DNA of 11,315 nucleotides from an uncultured Clostridia bacterium. GTDB taxonomy: Bacteria; Bacillota; Clostridia; Peptostreptococcales; Acidaminobacteraceae. The stretch lies in the NCBI GenBank assembly GCA_937880545.1, contig CALFKA010000291.1, forward strand, positions 1 through 11,315, written 5' to 3'. The translations under genes and the position numbers were made by a program. The notes under the pieces were generated by a model. The model saw only the letters and a list, made by a program, of their open reading frames with translations, was not told where the DNA came from and made no database searches. Shown one piece after another: positions 1-6,119 of the stretch; within the stretch, counting starts at the first letter, position 1, and each line of letters opens with the position of its first letter.

Positions 1-1
1 G

Positions 2-400
2 TTCGGATTGGCATTTTATACGGTGTATACCTCGGGAATCACAGACCCCTTCGTTTATTTAGCCTTCTGGGTTTTCTTTACACCACTTATCAGCCTGGGC
101 ATTCTGTTCAATGTGTGGCGAATGAGTTCTAAGGCAAAGAGGAAGATAGGGGAGCCCTTGTTCTATCAGCCCATCCGGATGATGCTCTACCCCAATCGTG
201 TGCGGATCAGCTATCCGGGGAAACAGCCTTACAATCTCCCCTTTGACCGTATCACTCGCTCTTTGGAAACCAAGAAGTACTTTGTGATGTTTGTCGCGAA
301 AAGCGTCTTGTTTATCAGAAAACAAGATCTTCCCAGTGCAGAAGCCTATGATTTTTTAAAGAAGAATATCAAGCCCAAGAAATTATACATCGGCTATTGA
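2..400 (+). CDS. YcxB-like membrane protein, 3' part (5' end outside window)
   Basis: The reading frame is open from the first bases of the window to TGA at 398-400, so the gene almost certainly begins upstream; a TTG at position 8 has no ribosome site and is not a convincing start. The visible part has a hydrophobic segment at about residues 15-40 (a transmembrane helix), then a basic linker and a soluble domain of about 80 residues rich in beta-strand-like stretches. The layout of helix, short linker and a C-terminal domain ending in a hydrophobic strand plus a basic helix resembles the C-terminal domain of YcxB-family proteins (function unknown, Gram-positive membrane proteins). This is an inference from overall pattern, not from a diagnostic motif. 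The last 18 bp overlap the 3' end of nfo on the opposite strand. I am fairly sure it is a real partial gene, less sure of the family. Confidence 0.55.
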   Translation, partial: FGLAFYTVYTSGITDPFVYLAFWVFFTPLISLGILFNVWRMSSKAKRKIGEPLFYQPIRMMLYPNRVRISYPGKQPYNLPFDRITRSLETKKYFVMFVAKSVLFIRKQDLPSAEAYDFLKKNIKPKKLYIGY

Positions 401-1207
401 GCGCAGGAGAGCAATCTCCTCACCATATCCCTCGACATCATTGGGGGTCTCCAGATAAAACGGGAGATTCTTTAAAAGAGGGTGGTTAATGACACTTCGG
501 AAAGTTTCGATCCCCAGAGACCCCTGACCGATTTTCTCATGTCGGTCCTTATGGGCGCCGAGGGGATTTTTTGAGTCATTTAGGTGTACTGCCCAAATAT
601 TTTTCACTCCAACAATATCTTCAAATTCGTCAAGTACCCCATCGAGGTTCTCCTTAATGTCGTAGCCTGCTTCCCAGAGATGGCAGGTGTCTATGCATAT
701 GCCCAGGTTATCGGGATTTCCAAGTGCTTTGCGGATGGCCGCCAGCTCTTCAAACCTCGATCCGATTTCACTGCCTTTACCAGCCATGGCTTCAAGGGTG
801 AGTTTGACATGTGGCACCATGGGAAGGAGTTCGTCGAGAATTCTCACAATGTGCTCTGTGCCGACTTCTACACCCTGTCCGACATGTGAGCCGGGATGGA
901 AGTTATACATGGCTCCGGGCAGGAGTCTCAATAGATCTACTTCCATCGCCTCTCGGGCAAAGGTGCGCACTTCCGGCTTGGCAGAAGCAGGGTTGTAGGT
1001 ATAAGGTGCATGGCAGAGGAGGGGACCGAAGGAGTGAGTGGCTGCCAACTCGAGAAAAGCTTCTTCGTCCTGTTCGTCTCGCTTACGAAGTGCGCTCCCT
1101 CTGGGATTGCGGGAAAAATACTGAGCAGTATTTGCATTGATGGAAAGGCCTTCCTTGCCCAGTGCCAAAAAGCCGTTGGAAATTGTCAGGTGGGGACCCA
1201 AAATCAT
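383..1207 (-). CDS. nfo: Deoxyribonuclease IV (AP endonuclease IV)
   Basis: The product cleaves DNA 5' of abasic sites and oxidised 3' ends in base excision repair, using a trinuclear zinc centre in a TIM barrel. All nine zinc ligands known for the Escherichia coli enzyme have counterparts: H66 (CHAPY), H104 (FHPGS), E139 (LEAMAGKGSEIG), D173 and H176 (IDTCH), H208 (HLNDS), D221 and H223 (DRHE) and E253 (LETP). The length of 274 residues is normal for the family. I chose the ATG at 1207 because AAGGAG lies 6 bases before it and the protein then begins MILGPHL, like other members; an in-frame ATG at 1252 would add 15 residues, has no ribosome site and adds no conserved sequence. The 3' end overlaps the convergent YcxB-like gene by 18 bp. 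The upstream gap of 194 bp makes it probably a separate transcription unit. Confidence 0.96.
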   Translation of the reverse strand: MILGPHLTISNGFLALGKEGLSINANTAQYFSRNPRGSALRKRDEQDEEAFLELAATHSFGPLLCHAPYTYNPASAKPEVRTFAREAMEVDLLRLLPGAMYNFHPGSHVGQGVEVGTEHIVRILDELLPMVPHVKLTLEAMAGKGSEIGSRFEELAAIRKALGNPDNLGICIDTCHLWEAGYDIKENLDGVLDEFEDIVGVKNIWAVHLNDSKNPLGAHKDRHEKIGQGSLGIETFRSVINHPLLKNLPFYLETPNDVEGYGEEIALLRSIADV

Positions 1208-1298
1208 AATGAACTCCTTAAAGATAACAGGTGAGATAGATACATGTGCCATAAGTGTAGAGATAACGGCTCGTGTTTGAGCGTGTATTCTAGTAGTT

Positions 1299-1355
1299 AC
1301 CCAATATGGGTTTGCCTTTTTCTCTAGATGTGAGAACGCTCGTCATTTCTAGAGA
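1299..1355. repeat. Inverted repeats upstream of nfo
   Basis: Two inverted repeats lie in the gap before nfo. ACCCA-ATA-TGGGT spans 1299-1311. TCTCTAGA (1321-1328) is repeated inverted as TCTAGAGA (1348-1355) with a 19-base centre. On the nfo strand the second is followed by A residues, not T residues, so it does not look like a terminator for the upstream gene. A protein-binding site or a leader hairpin of nfo is possible, but nothing identifies a regulator. Confidence 0.35.
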
Positions 1356-1389
1356 TAATGAAACGGTTTAGCAGATGGAGCCAAACCGT
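1350..1389 (-). terminator. Weak candidate terminator after the DUF2284 gene
   Basis: Read on the minus strand, just after the stop at 1402, the arms ACGGTTT and AAACCGT (1383-1389 and 1363-1369) can form a 7-bp stem with a 13-base loop, followed by a T-rich but interrupted tract (TTCATTATCTC). The stem is short and only partly GC, so termination would be inefficient. Confidence 0.3.
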
Positions 1390-1401
1390 GTGAAGGAAGG
1401 A

Positions 1402-1926
1402 TTAATACAGCACGCAAGCCGTATAGGTGAGGGAGTTTTTTCCGTAGTAGTAAGGAAGACCTGCATCGCGGCAAACATGGATAATAAAGAGCCCATAGCC
1501 CTCCATGCTTGAGAGCGCCTTATCCGGGAAACGACATTCTTTAGGGAAGGAGCACTCTTTGCAGAAGTGGCATCCTCCTGCACCAAGACATAATGCGTCC
1601 GGGTATGTCTTTCGGATCTCTTCTGCAAAGTGGCGGAAGTTGACCATATGTCTCTTTTCCGTTTCCTGGTATGTCTTGGTGTCGAAGGTTTTCGTCATGT
1701 ATCCGGTGGTCTGGAGTAAAATTCCGTTTGTGTATCCTTGCATCTGCTTCTGACATTCCTCGATCGTGCCACAATTCGGAGGACAGGTCCAGTTTTTATT
1801 ATAGGTATGGCATTTGTCGGCAGCACACATCTCACGGACATCCTCTCTCGCTATGAGAGTTTTCGGATCTAAAGGAGCGGCCGCATCAAAACTCATTTCT
1901 TTTGCTTTTTCAATCCAATCAATCAT
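1402..1926 (-). CDS. DUF2284 cysteine-rich putative metal-binding protein
   Basis: The product is a 174-residue soluble protein with twelve cysteines, many in pairs or clusters: C34 and C39, then CPPNC (C48, C52), C58, C113, a run C119-x2-C122-x2-C125-x5-C131, C152 and a C-terminal C171. The CPP motif with the downstream C-x2-C-x2-C cluster is the hallmark of the DUF2284 family, annotated as predicted metal-binding proteins and common in anaerobes. Iron-sulfur binding is a reasonable inference, but no reaction is known to me. The chosen ATG at 1926 has AGGAG 7 bases upstream; the in-frame ATG at 1953 would put that ribosome site inside the gene and has none of its own. The gene is flanked by gaps of 194 and 261 bp, so it is probably monocistronic. 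Only the weak hairpin at 1363-1389 follows it. Confidence 0.85.
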   Translation of the reverse strand: MIDWIEKAKEMSFDAAAPLDPKTLIAREDVREMCAADKCHTYNKNWTCPPNCGTIEECQKQMQGYTNGILLQTTGYMTKTFDTKTYQETEKRHMVNFRHFAEEIRKTYPDALCLGAGGCHFCKECSFPKECRFPDKALSSMEGYGLFIIHVCRDAGLPYYYGKNSLTYTACVLY

Positions 1927-2097
1927 TGTGTATCTCCTAGAGGAATTGTACATATCATTGCCAAAATGTGTTTGTATTCAATAAAGATACCCCAGTTGGA
2001 TGATGAGAATTTACGGATTTTATCTTGATAGCAGAGGGAAGGGAAGTGTTCCGGTTGCGATACAAGAGGGCAAATTCATTGTGATAATTATCTTAAG

Positions 2098-2140
2098 AAA
2101 AAAGTGTGTCCCTGAGTAATTCGCTCTTTTCAACACACTT
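2098..2140 (-). terminator. Rho-independent terminator of the DUF1538/P-II unit
   Basis: On the minus strand, 47 bp after the P-II stop codon, AAGTGTGT pairs with ACACACTT (8-bp stem, 2133-2140 with 2102-2109, 23-base loop) and runs directly into TTTTTT (2098-2103). The loop is long and contains a small internal GAG/CTC helix. The orientation and T tract fit the end of the two-gene unit. Confidence 0.7.
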
Positions 2141-2187
2141 CTCATCAACTGGTTCATTTTAGAAATCAAATGAATTTTCCGGAAGAA

Positions 2188-2865
2188 TTATTCTTTTTTC
2201 GTTTCCTGATTATTCAGGGCTTCACTCATGCCGTAAACCGCCTCTACAGGCTGCGTAAAGATGAGGCCTTTGCCAGGAGTATTTATGTCGATTTTGCTCT
2301 GGATGGCTTCAATGATGGCGTCGGAGCCTTCCTGCGTCATCAGCATGATGATAATATCCTTTTCCGGCATAATTGGAACATTGAAGACATTTGGAATCTC
2401 TTTTGTGGCAGAGCCTCTTCCGTGTACGATGGTACCCCCTCTGGCGCCTGCCTGTGTGGCAGCCTCCATTACCTCTTGGCTCATTCCTCGGTCCACAATT
2501 ACCGTGATCATCACATAATTATAATCCACTTTTTCTTCCTCCGTGGCTTCCGTCTGGCTCAAGCCCCTTGAACCGTACCATTTTGTGACATTCTGCAGGG
2601 CAAGAATACCATGCGCGGGTTTTTCTAAATGAAGTTTATCCACAAGCTCTTTAGCTGTACGATTGGCAATATCTCGGGGAGCCAGGACAAACATCACTTC
2701 TTTTCTGATATCATCGAGTCCCAGAAGTTTCAGCCATTTGTTGCTGGAGGTTCCCTGGCCGAGGAAGATCGTCCCTCCCACAGCACCGGCTTCCTTCGCT
2801 ATGTGAAGAGCCTTTGATGCGACCCCCGAATTTACGATGAGCAGGAGTTTTTGCATAGTAGACAT
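2188..2865 (-). CDS. Tandem P-II-like signalling protein paired with DUF1538 protein
   Basis: The 225-residue product holds two copies of a P-II-like (GlnB/GlnK fold) domain. Copy 1 has GAVGGTIFLGQGTSS at about residues 27-41 and copy 2 has GARGGTIVHGRGSAT at about 140-154. Each is followed after about 50 residues by a matching strand-turn ending (PAHGILALQNVTKWYG and TPGKGLIFTQPVEAVYG), giving an offset of 113 residues. Ordinary P-II proteins are about 110 residues, so this is a fused duplication. The T-loop uridylylation motif (YRG) is absent, so control by GlnD is unlikely. P-II proteins usually bind ATP/ADP and 2-oxoglutarate and gate transporters or enzymes; here the obvious partner is the membrane protein encoded immediately upstream, whose TGA overlaps this start (TGATG). 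The ATG at 2865 lies 5 bases after AGGAGG; an ATG at 2868 is too close. A terminator follows. Ligand and partner are inferred. Confidence 0.85.
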   Translation of the reverse strand: MSTMQKLLLIVNSGVASKALHIAKEAGAVGGTIFLGQGTSSNKWLKLLGLDDIRKEVMFVLAPRDIANRTAKELVDKLHLEKPAHGILALQNVTKWYGSRGLSQTEATEEEKVDYNYVMITVIVDRGMSQEVMEAATQAGARGGTIVHGRGSATKEIPNVFNVPIMPEKDIIIMLMTQEGSDAIIEAIQSKIDINTPGKGLIFTQPVEAVYGMSEALNNQETKKE

Positions 2866-4325
2866 CATTTCCTCCTAACGTCTTTACGATAGAGAAGCCC
2901 CAGCAATTGAAGTGCAATGACAGGAGCCATGGCGACCATGGCAATAATGCCAAAGCCGTCGATGAGTACATCCGCTCCGGGAATTCCGTTGGCGACCCCT
3001 TGGCTAAATGCCAGGATAAAGGTAGCCGCCATCGGTCCGGAAGCGACGCCTCCGGAGTCAAACGCGATACCGACGAAGAGGTCCGGCACAATTCTCATGA
3101 TCACGATACTGAAGATATAACCCGGTAGTAGGAAATGCCATAGTTGTAGCCAAGGTGTCTGTATTCGGATAATAGAGAGAGCCAAACTCAATCCCACTCC
3201 GACGGATAAAAAGACCAGCAAAGCGACGCGCGATACTGACCCTCCCGTCACATCTTCAATCTGATGAGACAATACGATGACGGCAGGCTCTGCCAGCACG
3301 GTAAATAGTCCTAGGATAAAAGCGACCCCAACAGCGTAGTAGGGCGGGTATTGACTGATCAACTCGCCGATCATGCGGGAGATGTCCAGGAATCCTCCGT
3401 TGACTCCTGTCATGAATATGACGAGTCCGAGATAAATATATATGCTTCCTTTGCCGATCCGGCTTAACTGTGATTTCGTCAGCCCCTTACCCTGCCAATA
3501 GAAGAGCAGGAAGATGACGAGAATCGGTCCGATAGCCAGTGCGATTTCACTGAGTGAATGGATGAAGCTTGTCTTGAAAGGAGACCAGAAGTCCGTGGCA
3601 GTAACAGCGACTGGAAGAGTCCCTGCAAGCTCAGGTCGCCCGCTCAATGAATAGAGCATCATCACAGCCATGATAGCGCCGGCAGAGGCAATCCCTACGA
3701 GCCCGAAACTATCTGCTTGGGTCTGAAGGTCATCACCCTTCTGGGTGGAAACACTCTTCGAGAGCGCCAACAAAAAGGGGACAGTCATGGCCCCGGTGGT
3801 CGCACCGGAGGCGTCAAAACTCAGAGCAATAAACTCATTGGATGTGAAGATGGCTAAAGAAAGGATGAACAGGTAGCTGAGGAAGAAAAACTTCTTCAGA
3901 GAAAAGGATTTGACAATGCGCAGGAGACCCAGGCTCACGACGATACCAAGTCCTGCCGAGACGGCAAAGACCATGGTGTTTTTATTTAATAGGCCTGATG
4001 TGACATCCGATGCCTGTCTGGCCAGGATGTGAAGATCGGGCTCTGCGACTGAGATGAAGAAACCGATAAATGCAGCAAGGACTGCAAAAATACTGAGCTT
4101 TCTTCCAAGAGTGAGGCGCATACCGATGTATTCGCCGATGGGGTAGAGTCCCAGATCAATGCCAAAGAGGAAGATCGTCAGACCCAAAAGGATCATCAAA
4201 GCTCCGATCAGAAAACGCCCCAGAAGCAGTGTGCTCAAGGGGGTGATGGTAAAATGTAAGATCACTACAATCAGCGTAATCGGGGCAAGACTGAAAAACA
4301 CCTCTTTAAATTTACTTACAATCAA
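2865..4325 (-). CDS. DUF1538 family membrane protein, two-repeat
   Basis: The product is a very hydrophobic polytopic membrane protein (486 residues, more than ten likely membrane spans) built from two copies of the DUF1538 unit. In this numbering, AEP recurs at 94 and 345, an FD-[AS]-[SG]-G motif at 170 and 422, and D[SG]FG at 205 and 456, all with an offset of about 251. Repeated glycine-rich half-membrane motifs such as FDASGATTGAM and FDSGGVASGPM suggest an inverted- or tandem-repeat transporter or channel, but the substrate is unknown. Start choice: TTG at 4325, with AGGAGG 9 bases upstream, is preferred; the in-frame ATG at 4358 adds 11 residues, has no ribosome site and would place the AGGAGG inside the gene. 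The stop overlaps the start of the P-II-like gene, implying coupled translation and a shared job. Divergent from ftcD. Confidence 0.85.
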   Translation of the reverse strand: MIVSKFKEVFFSLAPITLIVVILHFTITPLSTLLLGRFLIGALMILLGLTIFLFGIDLGLYPIGEYIGMRLTLGRKLSIFAVLAAFIGFFISVAEPDLHILARQASDVTSGLLNKNTMVFAVSAGLGIVVSLGLLRIVKSFSLKKFFFLSYLFILSLAIFTSNEFIALSFDASGATTGAMTVPFLLALSKSVSTQKGDDLQTQADSFGLVGIASAGAIMAVMMLYSLSGRPELAGTLPVAVTATDFWSPFKTSFIHSLSEIALAIGPILVIFLLFYWQGKGLTKSQLSRIGKGSIYIYLGLVIFMTGVNGGFLDISRMIGELISQYPPYYAVGVAFILGLFTVLAEPAVIVLSHQIEDVTGGSVSRVALLVFLSVGVGLSLALSIIRIQTPWLQLWHFLLPGYIFSIVIMRIVPDLFVGIAFDSGGVASGPMAATFILAFSQGVANGIPGADVLIDGFGIIAMVAMAPVIALQLLGLLYRKDVRRK

Positions 4326-4412
4326 TCGCAATCTCCTCCTGAAAAGGATACCACACATCTAGACATTCGACACATACATGCTTCATATCGTTCAGGTTTT
4401 TTCCATGTTTCC

Positions 4413-4441
4413 TGTACTCAAGCTCGGGAATGCGTTATGAT
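4413..4441 (+). promoter_or_regulatory. Candidate promoter for ftcD-fchA
   Basis: TATGAT at 4436-4441 matches the -10 consensus in five of six bases. The hexamer 17 bases upstream, TGTACT, matches the -35 consensus in only three. It would give a leader of about 43 bases ending at the GGGAGGA ribosome site. The position fits, but the -35 is poor. Confidence 0.3.
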
Positions 4442-4490
4442 AAAAAAGATATATTACAAGTACAGCACTTTAGAGTGTCAGGGAGGATTT

Positions 4491-5390
4491 ATGGCAAAGA
4501 TTGTTCAGTGTATTCCAAACTTCAGTGAAGGCAGGCGTCCGGAAGTGGTTGAAGCGCTTGTCAAAACCGCTCAAAGTATCCCCGGAGTGGCTCTTGTCGA
4601 CTATTCATCCGACACCAGTCACAACCGCAGTGTCTTCACACTTGTGGGAAGTGTCGAAGGCGCGGAAGAAGCCGCATTTCAGCTGACGAAGAAAGCGGCC
4701 GAGCTCATTGACCTTAGAAACCATGAGGGAGCACATCCGCGTATGGGCGCTGTGGATGTCTGCCCATTTGTGCCCATCAAAGATATGACGATGGAGGAGT
4801 GCGTTGAACTGGCGAAACGGGTAGCCGAACGGATCTACAATGAACTCGGCATTCCCAGTTTTCTTTACGAAGAAGCGGCAACGAGTGATCAAAGAAGAAA
4901 TCTGGCGACGGTTCGAAGAGGAGAGTTTGAGGGAATGAATGAAAAACTCCTCCAGGATGAGTGGGCACCCGATTACGGAGAGAGAAAGGTCCACCCGAGC
5001 GCAGGGATTATGGCGATTGGGGCGAGAATGCCTCTGATTGCCTACAATATCAATCTCGACACGGATGATCTTTCCATCGCTCAGAAGATCGCGCGCATCG
5101 TTCGCAGTTCTACCGGCGGATTCAAGTATTGCAGGGCGATCGGTCTGATGATCGAAGATCGTCAAATTGCACAGGTCTCAATGAATATGATCAACTTCGA
5201 AGGCACCCCGCTTTACCGTGTCTTTGAAGTGGTCAAAATGGAGGCTGCCAGATACGGTGTCAATGTACTCGAAAGTGAAATTATCGGCATCACTCCGGCG
5301 AAAGCTCTGGCGGATTCAGCGCAGTATTACCTACAACTCAATGGATTTGACTATGACAAGCAGGTGCTTGAAAACTATCTGATGGAGTAA
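4491..5390 (+). CDS. ftcD: Glutamate formimidoyltransferase
   Basis: The enzyme moves the formimino group from N-formimino-L-glutamate to tetrahydrofolate, giving glutamate and 5-formimino-THF; this is the last step of one histidine degradation route and feeds the one-carbon pool in the cytosol. Diagnostic sequence: IPNFSEGRRPEVV near the N-terminus (residues 8-20), SSDTSHNRSVFT (39-50) and HEGAHPRMGAVDVCPFVP (78-95), in which H82 corresponds to the catalytic histidine of the mammalian enzyme. At 299 residues it is the bacterial stand-alone form, lacking the fused cyclodeaminase domain. The ATG at 4491 has GGGAGGA 5 to 7 bases upstream; an upstream in-frame ATG at 4437 adds 18 residues of unconserved sequence. 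fchA follows after 13 bp. No hutH, hutU or hutI is visible in the window, so the source of formiminoglutamate is encoded elsewhere. Confidence 0.95.
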   Translation: MAKIVQCIPNFSEGRRPEVVEALVKTAQSIPGVALVDYSSDTSHNRSVFTLVGSVEGAEEAAFQLTKKAAELIDLRNHEGAHPRMGAVDVCPFVPIKDMTMEECVELAKRVAERIYNELGIPSFLYEEAATSDQRRNLATVRRGEFEGMNEKLLQDEWAPDYGERKVHPSAGIMAIGARMPLIAYNINLDTDDLSIAQKIARIVRSSTGGFKYCRAIGLMIEDRQIAQVSMNMINFEGTPLYRVFEVVKMEAARYGVNVLESEIIGITPAKALADSAQYYLQLNGFDYDKQVLENYLME

Positions 5391-5403
5391 ACAGGAGGTG
5401 TAG

Positions 5404-6030
5404 ATGAAACTCGTAGATTATACGGTACAGGACTTTACCAGGCTGCTGGGTTCGCAAGCGCCGGCACCGGGAGGCGGGTCCGCTTCCTCCCTCGTAGGGG
5501 CGCAGGGGGCAGCACTTTGTTCCATGGTATGTTCACTCAGTATTGGAAGAAAGAAATATGAAGAACATCAGAAACTAATTCTCGATGTGAAAGAAAAGAG
5601 CGATGCCCTGACGGAGAAATTCCTCGCTCTGATTGACGAAGACACGGTTGCGTACAACAAAGTCGGCGATGTCCTCGGTATGCCAAGAGACACGGACGAA
5701 GAAAAAGCAGCTAGAAAAGAGAGCATGCAAAAGGCGTTGAAAGGCTGCACGGCTCCTCCACTTGAGATGATGAGGGTGGCAAAGGAGGCACTTCTTTTGA
5801 CAGAGTCGCTCCTGGGAAAAAGCAACCTGAATGCCGTCAGTGACCTGGGTGTAGGAGCGGTATGTCTGAAGGCAGCCATCCAAGGTGCCTGGCTCAACGT
5901 CCTGATTAATGTAGGCTCCATCGAAGACAGAGAATTCACGGAAGCATACATCAAAGAAGGAAAAGAGCTGTTAGAAGAAGTGCTTAAAAAGGCTGATGAT
6001 GTCTACGACCAAGTAGTGGAGATGGTGTAA
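5404..6030 (+). CDS. fchA: Formimidoyltetrahydrofolate cyclodeaminase / methenyl-THF cyclohydrolase family
   Basis: The product belongs to the cyclodeaminase/cyclohydrolase family (the FTCD C-terminal fold, mostly helical dimer). It should release ammonia from 5-formimino-THF to give 5,10-methenyl-THF, taking the product of the preceding enzyme; in some clostridia the same family works as methenyl-THF cyclohydrolase (FchA). Signatures: APAPGGGSASSLVGAQGAAL at residues 19-38 and SDLGVGA at 146-152. The length of 208 residues is typical. The ATG has AGGAGG 5 bases upstream and starts 13 bp after ftcD, so the two genes form an operon. Together they replace the single fused FTCD protein of animals. 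A strong terminator follows. The family is certain; which of the two activities dominates cannot be told from sequence, though the pairing with ftcD favours cyclodeaminase. Confidence 0.9.
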   Translation: MKLVDYTVQDFTRLLGSQAPAPGGGSASSLVGAQGAALCSMVCSLSIGRKKYEEHQKLILDVKEKSDALTEKFLALIDEDTVAYNKVGDVLGMPRDTDEEKAARKESMQKALKGCTAPPLEMMRVAKEALLLTESLLGKSNLNAVSDLGVGAVCLKAAIQGAWLNVLINVGSIEDREFTEAYIKEGKELLEEVLKKADDVYDQVVEMV

Positions 6031-6074
6031 AGAAGCAGAAGAATATTTCGTTATAGAAATGCTATCTCAAAGAG

Positions 6075-6110
6075 AAAGAGCCTGTGAAAAACAGGCTCTT
6101 TTGGCGTTTT
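6075..6110. terminator. Bidirectional terminator between fchA and tnaA
   Basis: AAAGAGCCTGT (6075-6085) pairs perfectly with ACAGGCTCTTT (6091-6101) around a GAAAA loop. On the plus strand the stem runs into TTTT-GGCG-TTTT; on the minus strand the complement gives a T-rich tail as well. It therefore can end both ftcD-fchA and the convergent tnaA. Confidence 0.9.
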
Positions 6111-6119
6111 GTATTGGGA

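Noticed and set aside
383..1252. nfo start at the upstream ATG (1252)
   Set aside because: It has no ribosome site and adds 15 unconserved residues; AAGGAG lies 6 bases before the ATG at 1207.
1299..1320. Plus-strand terminator (ACCCA hairpin followed by TTTGCCTTTTT)
   Set aside because: The stem is only 5 bp with a 3-base loop and no plus-strand gene lies upstream to terminate.
2170..2571. Plus-strand open frame of 133 codons
   Set aside because: It is antisense to the P-II-like gene, has no ribosome site and no family features; other long antisense frames (for example 584-889, 4605-5165, 5568-5954) were rejected for the same reason.
4359..4490. Tetrahydrofolate riboswitch before ftcD
   Set aside because: The gap is short and I find no match to the conserved THF-aptamer core or a terminator hairpin that would act as expression platform.
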